This document shows positions 17,224-25,796 of a stretch of 64,000 bases of DNA, piece by piece (the first letter of the stretch is position 1; every line of letters begins with the position of its first letter). The DNA lies in the NCBI GenBank assembly GCA_002702065.1, contig NZXX01000013.1, positions 310,001-374,000 of the forward strand, read 5' to 3'. Source of the stretch: Anaerolineaceae bacterium. Its GTDB lineage: Bacteria; Chloroflexota; Anaerolineae; Aggregatilineales; Phototrophicaceae. The notes under the pieces were generated by a model. That model made no database searches and was not told where the DNA came from. It saw only the letters and a program-made list of their open reading frames with translations. The position numbers and the translations under genes are program-made.

Positions 17224-18291
17224 ATGTCCATCAGTAAAATCATCTTTTCTTTTACCATCATGTTGGCCTTTGGGCTCATCCAACACACTGTCAAATCCCA
17301 CGTGCCAGAGCCAGTCGTGTTTAGTGAGTTGGCCCGTCTTGAAGTGAACGGCGTGCTGGTGACCGCCGACTGGAGTCCTGGGGGAGACAAACTCGTCATC
17401 GGTGGTGAAAATGGGTTGTATGTCTATACCAAAGACTTTGAACTCATACAACACCTACAGATTACGGAGAATCAGCCCTTTGTCATCGACGCTGCCTGGA
17501 ATTCTGATGGTCAGATACTGGCGAGCATTCATATTGATGGACGTGCTTACTTATGGGAAATCGAAAATGGGGAGGTAGTGGCTGAGTGGAAACCACATAC
17601 GACAATGCCAACACACATTTCCTGGTACTATGGTGGTTCTCATATCTCCACGAGTAGTTGGGACGGAACCGTTAAAATCTATGATGCAACGTCGCTGCAA
17701 CAGACTAATGTACTTGTTGACAATGAATTGGGGCCAATCGATGCTATTAGTTGGTTCCCACAAAATCAAAACCTAACTTTTAAAACATTGGTCGGCCCAG
17801 AGATTGTAGTTTGGGATGATTTAACTGATCAAGCGATATTTGATCGTGCTTCAAATAATTCAGATAGACTCCCTAGTGCCAACCCGAATAAAAGCCTAAT
17901 GGCGACAGGTGGAATTGTATACCCTGATGGTGATTTCCCCATTCAAGCGATGGTTCATATCTGGGAAACAGAACCGACAATACGACCCATCAAAACTATT
18001 CCGCTTGAGACTTATGATGTGATTGATTTTTATGTCTTTTCATGGCAGCCAAACGGCAATTTGTTAGCGGCTTACAACTCCGATCAACAGATAAGAATCT
18101 GGGATATCGATACCGGTTTTTTGATCGCTCAACTTCCCGGTGGGAAACGCATACGCCCTGATGAGATACCTTCATACAGTTCATTGGCGTGGCGTTGCGA
18201 CGGACAGCAATTGATTGACGTAGGAAGTGATGGCGTTGCGGTTGTCTGGGAGATTGAATCGCCTGAAGTGGAACAAACTGGCTGTCAGTAA
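17224..18291 (+). CDS. WD40-repeat protein, membrane-anchored or exported
   Basis: A 355-residue beta-propeller protein. The ATG at 17224 follows GAGGAG and opens an N-terminal hydrophobic segment (IIFSFTIMLAFGLI) that is a signal or anchor; the frame is open 60 bp further up. WD-type blades recur with ADWSPGGDKLVIGG, AAWNSDGQILAS.H.DG.AYLWE, DGTVKIYD, FSWQPNGNLLAAYNSDQQIRIWD and LAWRCDGQQLIDVGSDGVAVVWE. Such propellers mediate protein contacts; no partner is apparent. The gene is visibly AT-richer than its neighbours, with many A/T third positions, and is bracketed by a repeated sequence. Both features fit recent acquisition or a former tandem array. Confidence 0.8.
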   Translation: MSISKIIFSFTIMLAFGLIQHTVKSHVPEPVVFSELARLEVNGVLVTADWSPGGDKLVIGGENGLYVYTKDFELIQHLQITENQPFVIDAAWNSDGQILASIHIDGRAYLWEIENGEVVAEWKPHTTMPTHISWYYGGSHISTSSWDGTVKIYDATSLQQTNVLVDNELGPIDAISWFPQNQNLTFKTLVGPEIVVWDDLTDQAIFDRASNNSDRLPSANPNKSLMATGGIVYPDGDFPIQAMVHIWETEPTIRPIKTIPLETYDVIDFYVFSWQPNGNLLAAYNSDQQIRIWDIDTGFLIAQLPGGKRIRPDEIPSYSSLAWRCDGQQLIDVGSDGVAVVWEIESPEVEQTGCQ

Positions 18292-18404
18292 AGTATCATG
18301 AGAAATAGGATGACAACCACGTGGACAATTGTATTTGACTGGAGGCTTCGCCCAGGTTCCAGCGCGCCAGCAGCAGTCATGTAGCTCAGGTCGATGTCTC
18401 CCTG

Positions 18405-18423
18405 ATTTTTCTGCTCCCGGAGT
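18405..18423. repeat. downstream copy of repeat bracketing the WD40 gene
   Basis: Matches 17185-17203 at 18 of 19 positions in direct orientation, 1220 bp apart. It sits in the 316-bp gap 18292-18607. That gap holds no gene I can support. The copy might be the leader of a lost second WD40 gene. Confidence 0.6.
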
Positions 18424-18607
18424 CTGAATTGGTTTGACGACGTACATGTTCCGTTTCAGACGCACTCGGACACGGAGATGGGCTAGAATAAGGGATACTT
18501 TCGGCGATATCTACAAGCGTCCATTGGTATTTCCAGCGCGGACGCAGTGCGCGGATTACGCAGTTGCGACTTTGCGTTAAACTCTCGTCCAAAAGCGAGG
18601 TAAACGC

Positions 18608-19594
18608 ATGAAATACTTTCTCACTGGCGGAACGGGCTTTATTGGCGGGCGGGTGGCACGGCAGTTGCGCGAGGCCGGGCATGAAGTGGTGGCGCTGGTG
18701 CGTGACCCGGCAAAAGCGGTCGATCTGGCGGCGCTGGGGGCAAGGCTTGCCGCTGGTGACATCACCGACAAGGCGACTCTGCGCGACCCGATGACCGGCG
18801 TCGATGGTGTGTTTCATGTGGCCGGGTGGTACAAAATCGGCGTGCGCAACACCGATGCCGGGCAACGCATCAACGTCGAAGGCACGCGCAACGTCCTCGA
18901 AACCATGCGCGACCTCAACATCCCGCGCGGTGTGTACACCAGCACACTGGCGGTCAATTCCGACACCCACGGCCAGATCGTCGACGAAGCCTACCGCTAT
19001 GATGGACCGCACCTCAGCGAGTATGACCGCACCAAATGGGCCGCGCATCACGACGTGGCGGAGCCGATGGCCGCTGATGGTTTGCCGCTGGTGACAGTGA
19101 TGCCGGGGCTGGTATATGGGCCGGGCGATACCAGTGTTATGCATGACGTCATGAGGCAGTATCTGCAACGGCGGCTGCCGATGGTGCCGCAGCAGACGGC
19201 CTACTGCTGGGCGCATGTGGACGATGTCGCACGGGGGCACATAGTGGCGATGGAACAGGGCCGGGAAGGGGAGTCGTACATGATTTGCGGCGAACCGTAC
19301 ACGCTGGTCAAGGCGCTGGAACTGGCGGAACAGATCACCGGGGTTCCGGCCCCGCCGCTGAAAGTGCCGCCGGTCATGCTGAAAGTGGGGTCTGCGCTGG
19401 CGCGTGCCGCTGAACTGTTTACGACGCTGCCTGCCGCCTACAGCAGCGAGGGGATGCGGGTCAGCGCCGGGGTGACATACCTGGGCGACAACAGCAAGGC
19501 GCGCCGTGAACTGGGCTATGCGCCCCGTCCGCTGGCGGAGGGCCTGCGCGAAACGCTGCTGCACGACCTGCGCCAGCTCGAAATTCAGCCCTGA
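18608..19594 (+). CDS. NAD(P)-dependent extended-SDR oxidoreductase/epimerase
   Basis: A 328-residue extended short-chain dehydrogenase. The dinucleotide site is GGTGFIG (residues 7-13) and the catalytic pair is Y139-x3-K143 (YDRTK). An STLAV segment supplies the upstream Ser/Thr. PGLVYGPGD and RRELGYAPRPLAEGL are typical of the dihydroflavonol-reductase/NAD-dependent epimerase branch. The substrate is probably a nucleotide sugar, or a steroid- or flavonol-like ketone; it cannot be fixed from sequence. Single-gene unit, ending 21 bp from the convergent PEP-synthase regulator. Confidence 0.87.
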   Translation: MKYFLTGGTGFIGGRVARQLREAGHEVVALVRDPAKAVDLAALGARLAAGDITDKATLRDPMTGVDGVFHVAGWYKIGVRNTDAGQRINVEGTRNVLETMRDLNIPRGVYTSTLAVNSDTHGQIVDEAYRYDGPHLSEYDRTKWAAHHDVAEPMAADGLPLVTVMPGLVYGPGDTSVMHDVMRQYLQRRLPMVPQQTAYCWAHVDDVARGHIVAMEQGREGESYMICGEPYTLVKALELAEQITGVPAPPLKVPPVMLKVGSALARAAELFTTLPAAYSSEGMRVSAGVTYLGDNSKARRELGYAPRPLAEGLRETLLHDLRQLEIQP

Positions 19595-19615
19595 CAGATT
19601 CGGTAGGTCAGCCCT

Positions 19616-20428
19616 TCAGCCAAAGCGCCGCGTGATGAGGGTGATGATTTCGTCGGCGTTTTCCTCGATCGAACGGTCGGTCGTATCGATGGTGGAGAAA
19701 TGCCCTTTGCGGAAAATCTCGTAGGCGTACTCCATTTCCATAACCAGCGCTTTCGGGTCGGTGTACGAGGTGCCTGCCTTCAAACCGAGATCACGGCCCC
19801 GGTGCTGGCGGTACATCACCAGCCGGTCAAGCTCCGCTGTCAGGCCGATCACGCGCCCGCGGTGGATCTCGAATAACTGGCCGGGCGGGTTGACGTTGCG
19901 CGCCAGCGGCACATTCGCCACCTTCCAGCCCATCGTCGCCAGATACACGCCAATCGGCGTTTTGCCCACGCGCGAGATTCCCGTCAGCACGATGTCGGCC
20001 TTGTCCAGTTCGTAGGCGCGTTTGCCATCATCGTGTTCAACCGCATAGCGAATGGCGTCGATGCGCTTCAGGTCCTGCTCGTGCAGCACGCGGTAGCGCC
20101 CCGGCTGGCTGAGAGGCTGCTGGTTGAGCCGTGCCACCAGCTGGTCGAGCAGCCCGCCCATCAGGTCAACGGCTGTCACCCGGCGCGACTCTGCTTCCTC
20201 GATCAGATAACCGCGCAGCTGCTGGTCCACCAGCGTATGCACGATGATGCCTTTGTCCGCCGCCGCCCGCGCGACAACCCGGTCCATCTGAGCGGTGGTG
20301 CGCACCTGCGGCACGATATGCACGATCACATCATCCGTGCTGAACTGGGCCAGCGCGGTGCGGACAAGCTGCGTCCCGCTGGCCCCGGTGCTGCCAGACA
20401 CAATGTAAATGGCAGGTGGGGTCTGCAT
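19616..20428 (-). CDS. ppsR: pyruvate, water dikinase / PPDK regulatory protein
   Basis: A 270-residue member of the PSRP (DUF299) family, near normal length. The N-terminus IYIVSGSTGASG and the P-loop GISRVGKTP (residues 150-158) are diagnostic. These are bifunctional ADP-dependent kinases and Pi-dependent pyrophosphorylases that inactivate and reactivate PEP synthetase or pyruvate phosphate dikinase by threonine phosphorylation. The target enzyme is not in this window. The gene is divergent from the sugar dehydrogenase gene. Which dikinase it controls is unknown, so the symbol is by family. Confidence 0.85.
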   Translation of the reverse strand: MQTPPAIYIVSGSTGASGTQLVRTALAQFSTDDVIVHIVPQVRTTAQMDRVVARAAADKGIIVHTLVDQQLRGYLIEEAESRRVTAVDLMGGLLDQLVARLNQQPLSQPGRYRVLHEQDLKRIDAIRYAVEHDDGKRAYELDKADIVLTGISRVGKTPIGVYLATMGWKVANVPLARNVNPPGQLFEIHRGRVIGLTAELDRLVMYRQHRGRDLGLKAGTSYTDPKALVMEMEYAYEIFRKGHFSTIDTTDRSIEENADEIITLITRRFG

Positions 20429-20481
20429 CCTTCACTTCCTGCTTTGGTCGTTCGTACTATAAAGCACTTCTACGGCTGACC

Positions 20482-20535
20482 AGTGTATATACCGGATATT
20501 TCGGCCATGCCGGTTTATGCGACCGTTTATACACT
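20482..20535. promoter_or_regulatory. inverted repeat between divergent genes
   Basis: AGTGTATA (20482-20489) and TATACACT (20528-20535) are exact complements, 38 bp apart, in the 143-bp divergent gap between the PEP-synthase regulator and the sugar dehydrogenase. They may be half-sites for a regulator or parts of promoters. Weak call. Confidence 0.3.
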
Positions 20536-20571
20536 TGGTGTACTGAAAAAGCGAAGCAGGAGTCTTATTGT

Positions 20572-21891
20572 ATGAAGCTCAGATATTTAGGTTTATTGTT
20601 GGTTATCGCGGTGGCGCTTTCGGGTTCAGTCAGCGTGCTGGCGCAGGACGGCGGGTCCGTGAGCGAAATTGGCCTGGAGCTGGTGGCGGAGGGTCTGACC
20701 GCGCCGGTCAACCTGGAAAGTCCGCATGACGGTTCCGGCAGACTGTTCGTAGTCGAACAACCCGGTACCATCCGCGTGATTGACGCCGACGATCAGCTGC
20801 TGGATGAGCCGTTCCTCGATATTCAGGATCGGATCGTCGAGCTGAATCAGGGCTATGATGAGCAGGGTTTGCTTGGGCTGGCTTTTCATCCAGACTATGC
20901 CAGTAATGGGCGTTTCTTTGTCTATTACAGCGCGCCTTTGCAAGAGAACGCCCCGGCAGAATGGGCGAACACCAGCGTTGTGGCAGAATACACCATGTCG
21001 GACCCCAGCGCGAATGTCGCTGACGCCGGGACGGAGCGTGTGCTGCTGACCGTCGATCAGCCGCAGTCGAATCATAATGGCGGTGACATTACCTTTGGCC
21101 CGGATGGTTATCTGTATATTCCCCTGGGCGATGGGGGTGCCGCCAATGATCAGGCGATGGGGCACACCGAAGACATCGGCAACGCGCAGGACACGACGAA
21201 TCTGCTCGGCTCCATCCTGCGTATCGACGTCGATAACGGCGACGCCTACGCCATCCCGGACGATAACCCATTCGCTGGTGACGACACGATGCGGGGCGAA
21301 ATCTGGGCATGGGGGCTGCGCAATCCGTGGACAATCGCGTTTGACGCAGCAGGTGACAACGACCTGTTCGTGGCCGATGCGGGCCAGAACCTGTGGGAAG
21401 AAGTCAGCATTGTCAGCGGCGGCAATAATTATGGCTGGCACATCATGGAGGGCTACCACTGCTTTGACCCCGATAACCCCACATTCAGCCCGTTAACCTG
21501 CGAAGATACCGGCGCCAATGGTGATCCCCTGCACAGGCCGATCATCGAATACAGCCATAAGGTTGGGCTGGTCGTGGTCGGTGGCTATGTCTACCGTGGC
21601 AGCGCCATGCCTAATGCGTTTCAGGGACACTACTTTTTCGCGGACTGGAGCACCAGCTTTGCCAGCCCGGATGGCAAAATTCTTATCGCCGGTCCGCCGC
21701 CGGAGGGAGTTGAGGATGCCATGTGGGAAACCCAGGTGCTGAGCATCGCGGGGCGCGACAATGGTGAACTCGGTGCGTATGTGCTGGCATTTGGTCAGGA
21801 CGAAAACAACGAAGTCTACGTGCTGACGTCACAAACCGCTGGCCCAACGGGTGAGACAGGGTCCGTCTGGCGCATCGTCAGTCCTGAATAG
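20572..21891 (+). CDS. exported PQQ-type sugar (aldose) dehydrogenase
   Basis: A 439-residue protein whose ATG follows AGGAG and opens a signal peptide (MKLRYLGLLLVIAVALSGSVSVLAQ). It has the six-bladed propeller pattern of the soluble glucose/sorbosone dehydrogenase (GSDH/HHIP-like) family: RLFVVEQPGTIRVID, GLLGLAFHPDY, HNGGDITFGPDGYLYIPLGDGG (catalytic His region), LRNPWTIAFD and NYGWHIMEGYHCF. Known members oxidise aldoses to lactones in the periplasm with PQQ and calcium. PQQ synthesis genes are not in view, so cofactor use is inferred from the family. Confidence 0.87.
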   Translation: MKLRYLGLLLVIAVALSGSVSVLAQDGGSVSEIGLELVAEGLTAPVNLESPHDGSGRLFVVEQPGTIRVIDADDQLLDEPFLDIQDRIVELNQGYDEQGLLGLAFHPDYASNGRFFVYYSAPLQENAPAEWANTSVVAEYTMSDPSANVADAGTERVLLTVDQPQSNHNGGDITFGPDGYLYIPLGDGGAANDQAMGHTEDIGNAQDTTNLLGSILRIDVDNGDAYAIPDDNPFAGDDTMRGEIWAWGLRNPWTIAFDAAGDNDLFVADAGQNLWEEVSIVSGGNNYGWHIMEGYHCFDPDNPTFSPLTCEDTGANGDPLHRPIIEYSHKVGLVVVGGYVYRGSAMPNAFQGHYFFADWSTSFASPDGKILIAGPPPEGVEDAMWETQVLSIAGRDNGELGAYVLAFGQDENNEVYVLTSQTAGPTGETGSVWRIVSPE

Positions 21892-21926
21892 CGACCTGTC
21901 GAAGCTGCAAATATAGAGGGAAGAGC

Positions 21927-21955
21927 ACAGGGGCGAACGATAGGTTGGCCCCTGT
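21927..21955. terminator. hairpin between convergent dehydrogenase genes
   Basis: Perfect 8-bp stem ACAGGGGC / GCCCCTGT with a 13-nt loop in the 88-bp convergent gap. No strong T-run; termination in either direction is possible. Confidence 0.45.
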
Positions 21956-21979
21956 ATGATTCTGACACCGCCTGACCGC

Positions 21980-23083
21980 TTATGGCGTCAGCGTCACTTT
22001 GATCGAGTCTTTGCCGGAATGCACCATGTTCATGCCGTCCTGGAACTGCGACAGCGGCAGCTGGTGCGTGACGATATCGTCCATCGGCAGCAGGCCCTGT
22101 TCCAGCATCCGGATAGCGATGGGGTAGCAGTAGGGGCTGAGGTGCGAGCCGTGAATCGTCAGTTCCTTGGTGTCGCCGATGATCGTCCAGTCCACCGTGA
22201 CAGCATCGCGCATGACGCTGAACTCGACAAACGTGCCCAGCTTGCGGATCATCTGCAAGCCCTGCTGCACCGCCGGGGGATAGCCGGTCGCTTCGATGTA
22301 GACATCGCAGCCGTAGCCATCGGTCAGCTTCATGACCTCGTCGATGACATCCACTTTATTGGGGTTCAGGCCCATATCCGCGCCGCAGGCCTTGGCGATC
22401 TCCAGCCGGTGGTCATTCAGGTCAACGGCGATGAGCAGACGCGGGTTTTTCATCTTGGCAGCGGCGAACATGCCCAGCCCCAGCGGACCGGCCCCGGCGA
22501 TGACGACCACATCGTCCAGTTGAATCTCGCCGCGCTCGACGGCGTGGATGGCACAGCCCAGCGGTTCGATATAAGCGGCATGATGCGCCGGGATCGACGC
22601 GGGCACTTTGTAATTGAGCGACCCGACCGGGAATTTCATGTATTCCGCCATGCCGCCGAACGCGCTCTGACGAAAGCCGTAGACGTCGTGCTTGTCCTGG
22701 CACATCCAGTACTGCCCGCGCTGGCAGAAGCGGCACTTCCAGCACGGGACGATCTGTTCCGACACGGCCATATCGCCCAGCGTGAGTCCATATTTTTCGC
22801 TGGCACCCGCGCCCAGCGCCACCACTTCGCCGACAAACTCATGGCCGGGGATGACCGGGGCCTGGCAATAGCCGGTGCGGAATTCATCGCCCCAGAACAG
22901 CGGCGCACCCAGGTAGCATTTCAGGTCGCTGGCGCAGATGCCGACCGACTTGACGCGGATCACGACTTCTTCCGGGCCGGGCGTGGGGACGTTCCATTCC
23001 TGATACCGGTAATCCTCCGGGCCGTAACAGACGATGGCCTGCATCGTTTTGGGGAGGGGTTGGTGTGCTTCGTAATTCATCAT
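21980..23083 (-). CDS. zinc-dependent medium-chain polyol/alcohol dehydrogenase
   Basis: A 367-residue MDR enzyme. The catalytic zinc ligands lie in GICASDLK (Cys) and PGHEFVG (His, Glu); the four structural-zinc cysteines lie in CWKCRFCQRGQYWMC. The Rossmann loop is VIAGAGPLGLG. The family includes sorbitol, threonine, threitol and erythritol dehydrogenases; the overall look is closest to polyol dehydrogenases, but the substrate is not proven. Two ATGs (23083, 23080) stand 7-10 bp after GAGG. It is followed on the - strand by nothing for 60 bp, then the convergent sugar dehydrogenase. Confidence 0.85.
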   Translation of the reverse strand: MMNYEAHQPLPKTMQAIVCYGPEDYRYQEWNVPTPGPEEVVIRVKSVGICASDLKCYLGAPLFWGDEFRTGYCQAPVIPGHEFVGEVVALGAGASEKYGLTLGDMAVSEQIVPCWKCRFCQRGQYWMCQDKHDVYGFRQSAFGGMAEYMKFPVGSLNYKVPASIPAHHAAYIEPLGCAIHAVERGEIQLDDVVVIAGAGPLGLGMFAAAKMKNPRLLIAVDLNDHRLEIAKACGADMGLNPNKVDVIDEVMKLTDGYGCDVYIEATGYPPAVQQGLQMIRKLGTFVEFSVMRDAVTVDWTIIGDTKELTIHGSHLSPYCYPIAIRMLEQGLLPMDDIVTHQLPLSQFQDGMNMVHSGKDSIKVTLTP

Positions 23084-23159
23084 TCTTTTTCCTCAAATAC
23101 GCCTTCATTCAGTTCAGGCAGGCCCGATTATAGCGCGACTGGCTGTTTGGGGGGTGGAT

Positions 23160-24005
23160 TTACCGCGTCTGCCATGCCTGCTGAAGCGGTCGATAACTGA
23201 GCAGGACAATGCCTTCCTGCTCGATCAGGTCGCGTGCTTGCGCTGACATCAGAAAATCGTAATCTGCCTGCCGGACCGGTGCGCCATCCGGGTCGACGGC
23301 CTGGAATTCGGCGTTGTTCAGCGCGGGATGCAGCGCCCACTCGCTTAACCCCACCGGGAGGTCGCGCAGCAAACGGGCATAATGGGCAGATTTACCTTCG
23401 GTGGCGATGCTGGTGCTGTCCAGAAAGTCGTAGTCATTGCACGGCAGGCCGAGCTGCTGTACCTTGTGGATGAACGACGGCTCACGCACCCGCAGCGCCA
23501 GCCCATAGTCACGCGCCAGCTTGAACATCACGTCGAAGATGTCGGGCCGCTGGTGGATGCGCAGCGAGTGCCAGTCCAGATGCGTCGGGGTCAGGTTGGC
23601 CGCCAGCACGGTTTCGATCTGCGCCCGGAATTCGCGTTCCACCTCAGCAGTTTTGGCCTGCGCCACCAGTTCAGGGATACGCGCCGAGTGGTAAAAATGC
23701 CCGGTTTCATCAACGAGCGAGGGTACTTCGTCCCGGCAGCTCAGCGGACGATAGCGATAGTGTGGTGTGTCGCCGACTAGGGTCAGGTGCACGCCAAACG
23801 TCACATCGGGATTGGCCCGCAACCACTGCATGGCATGGATGGCCCAGGGGCAGGGCACCATCAGCGTCGTCGTGCTGAGCACACCCTGCGCCAGCGCCTG
23901 AAAAATGGCAGTGTTGGTCGCGTGGCACATCCCCAGATCATCGGCGTTGATGATCAGCAGCCGGGCATTGGCCGTATACCCCAACAAGCGGTTGGTCTGG
24001 CTCAT
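23160..24005 (-). CDS. ChbG/YdjC-family carbohydrate deacetylase
   Basis: A 281-residue protein with the family's metal motif LLIINADDLGMCHATN (residues 16-31) and later metal ligands in GVHLTLVGDTP and THLDWHSLRIH. Known members remove acetyl groups from chito-oligosaccharides or diacetylchitobiose. The catalytic Asp-Asp-His set is complete. It is transcribed toward the polyol dehydrogenase gene with a 76-bp gap, so the two may form one unit. A role in handling acetylated amino-sugar oligomers is plausible. Confidence 0.87.
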   Translation of the reverse strand: MSQTNRLLGYTANARLLIINADDLGMCHATNTAIFQALAQGVLSTTTLMVPCPWAIHAMQWLRANPDVTFGVHLTLVGDTPHYRYRPLSCRDEVPSLVDETGHFYHSARIPELVAQAKTAEVEREFRAQIETVLAANLTPTHLDWHSLRIHQRPDIFDVMFKLARDYGLALRVREPSFIHKVQQLGLPCNDYDFLDSTSIATEGKSAHYARLLRDLPVGLSEWALHPALNNAEFQAVDPDGAPVRQADYDFLMSAQARDLIEQEGIVLLSYRPLQQAWQTR

Positions 24006-24161
24006 GTGTCTGTTCTCTCTGCCTTGCTGGATTCAGATCGTGTGGGTGAAGTCATTTTCCATAACCATGAAGCAATACCAACAAGCGTTGGGTTAATCAT
24101 AATGATATGAATCGCCTGAAACTGCACTTTTTCAACCCCCTCCGTCTGCCTGCGGTAGCCA

Positions 24162-24183
24162 CCTCCCCCGAATTCGGGGGAGG
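24162..24183. repeat. 22-bp perfect palindrome in dispersed repeat
   Basis: CCTCCCCCGAA and its exact complement, centred on GAATTC. It is embedded in a longer intergenic repeat (about 24132-24202) containing CAACCCCCTCC and GGGAGGGGGTG. A relative lies at 53485-53506. The remaining part of the 387-bp gap 24006-24392 shows no gene. Confidence 0.75.
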
Positions 24184-24392
24184 CCGGGAGGGGGTGCGGT
24201 TCGAAATTGTTTTCCACGTTGAATGGGCTGCACCATCATTGATGGATAACTATCGCCCGAATTGACCGCTATCGCCAATGATTTTGTGCGGGCCTGCCCA
24301 TACAGGCAGCCTGAACCTGACCATTTATCCGGGGTGAGCGACGGCTGGTTTGGGTATAGTCGATATGTTTGTCGGTTGATTGAGGATGCCTC

Positions 24393-25274
24393 ATGCGCAT
24401 TGGTTTACAAATTCCGTACTTTACCTATCCCGGTGGCCCGGCCCAGCTGGGCAGCACACTCGCAGACATGGCCCGCACGGCGGACGAAGGCGGTTTTTAC
24501 AGCCTGTGGGTGATGGATCACTTTTTCCAGATTCGGGTGGCTGGCCCGCCGGAAAGTGACATGCTGGAAGGCTACAGCACGCTGTCGTATCTGGCGGGCA
24601 TCACACAGAATGTCAAACTGGGCACGCTGGTGACCGGCGTGATTTACCGCTATCCCGGTATTCTCGTCAAGACGGCGACGACGCTGGATGTGCTGTCCGG
24701 CGGACGGGCCTATCTGGGCATCGGCGCGGCCTGGAACGAAGAAGAATCCGCTGGTCTGGGTATCCCGTTCCCACCCGTGAAAGAACGCTTCGAACGGCTG
24801 GAGGAAACGCTGCAAATTGCAAAGCAGATGTGGGCCGGTGATGAAAGCCCCTACAACGGCCAACATTATCAACTGGCGCGGCTCCTCAACAGCCCGCAGC
24901 CCCTGACGAAACCGCATCCGCCGATCCTGATTGGGGGGGCTGGCGAAAAGAAAACGTTGCGGCTGGTAGCCCAGTATGCCGACGCCTGTAACCTGTTTGG
25001 CCGGATGGGCATGGATGTGCTGCGGGACAAGCTGGATGTGCTGAAGCGGCACTGTGATGCGGTGGGGCGCGACTATGACGAGATCGAAAAGACAGCCCTG
25101 AACAGCGTGCATCTCGCGCCGGGGGAAATGTCGGCAACTGACGTGATCGACCTGTGCCGGGCGCTGGCCGATGTGGGCATTGAGCACGCGATATTCAACA
25201 TGCGCAACGCTCATGAAATCGCGCCGCTGGAAACCTTCGCCAACGAAATTATCCCCGCCGTCGCAACCTTCTGA
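24393..25274 (+). CDS. LLM-class F420-dependent oxidoreductase
   Basis: A 293-residue TIM-barrel protein of the luciferase-like monooxygenase family. The N-terminus MRIGLQIPYF, SLWVMDHFFQ, LGTLVTGVIYRYPGILVKTATTLDVLSGGRAYLGIGAAWNEEE and PPILIGGAGEKKTLRLVAQYAD are the standard family blocks; GR.YLGIG.AWN is typical of the F420-binding branch. Cofactor use is inferred from this resemblance, and no F420 biosynthesis gene is present here. The start is supported by GAGGAT 7 bp upstream. Substrate unknown. A 45-bp gap separates it from the immunity-like gene. Confidence 0.87.
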   Translation: MRIGLQIPYFTYPGGPAQLGSTLADMARTADEGGFYSLWVMDHFFQIRVAGPPESDMLEGYSTLSYLAGITQNVKLGTLVTGVIYRYPGILVKTATTLDVLSGGRAYLGIGAAWNEEESAGLGIPFPPVKERFERLEETLQIAKQMWAGDESPYNGQHYQLARLLNSPQPLTKPHPPILIGGAGEKKTLRLVAQYADACNLFGRMGMDVLRDKLDVLKRHCDAVGRDYDEIEKTALNSVHLAPGEMSATDVIDLCRALADVGIEHAIFNMRNAHEIAPLETFANEIIPAVATF

Positions 25275-25319
25275 TTGTGATAGAATGGCGGCCCGACCGC
25301 AGTATGAGGGGAAGCCACC

Positions 25320-25796
25320 ATGAAAAAATCCCGATTTTCGCTCGTCCGCAACGACGCGGCGATGGACGCCTTGGTGAGTCAAACCGATCACCAGACATTG
25401 GCGGTGTGGGCGAAGGCGTGCGCCGGGCGCGTGCTCCATTATTTTGAGGACCAGTACCCGAACGACCGTCGCCCGCAGCAGGCGCTCGACACGCTTCAGG
25501 CATGGATTGATACGGGTGTGTTCAGGATGGCGGTTATTCGCAAGGCTTCGCTGGATTCGCACGCGGCGGCCCGCGAAGTGGGTGAGGACAACCCGGCGCG
25601 TTCGGCTGCCCGTGCGGCTGGTCAGGCGGTGGCTACGGCCCATGTCATCACCCATGCACCCGGCGCGGCGATTTACGCGCAGCAGGCCATCCACCGGGCG
25701 ACGAACGCTGCGGCTGCCGACGCTGCGGTTACCAGCGAACGCGACTGGCAGTATCAGCACCTGCTGGCGCTGCGAAACAAGCGGGCTGAGTCATAG
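25320..25796 (+). CDS. putative Imm5-like immunity protein
   Basis: A 158-residue all-helical protein. The pattern LAVWAKACAGRVLHYFE (two helices), DDRRPQQAL.TLQAWI and the Ala-rich helix ARAAGQAVATAHVITHAPGAAIYAQQAI matches the small family annotated as Imm-5-like putative immunity proteins. Family members are proposed to protect from polymorphic toxins but are usually found without a toxin, as here: neither neighbour has toxin features. The ribosome site GAGGGGAAG precedes the ATG. Its end overlaps the convergent TauE/SafE gene by 6 bp. Confidence 0.65.
   Translation: MKKSRFSLVRNDAAMDALVSQTDHQTLAVWAKACAGRVLHYFEDQYPNDRRPQQALDTLQAWIDTGVFRMAVIRKASLDSHAAAREVGEDNPARSAARAAGQAVATAHVITHAPGAAIYAQQAIHRATNAAAADAAVTSERDWQYQHLLALRNKRAES

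Noticed and set aside
18386..19564. 392-codon open frame on the - strand opposite the SDR/epimerase gene
   Set aside because: Antisense to a gene with GGTGFIG and YxxxK motifs; composition typical of a shadow frame.
21956..23200. 414-codon open frame on the + strand opposite the zinc dehydrogenase gene
   Set aside because: The - strand gene has all zinc ligands and the cofactor loop; this frame has no domain.
24201..24226. parS-like TTTTCCACGTTGAA sequence
   Set aside because: Only a half-site resemblance to the ParB site consensus, without symmetry.
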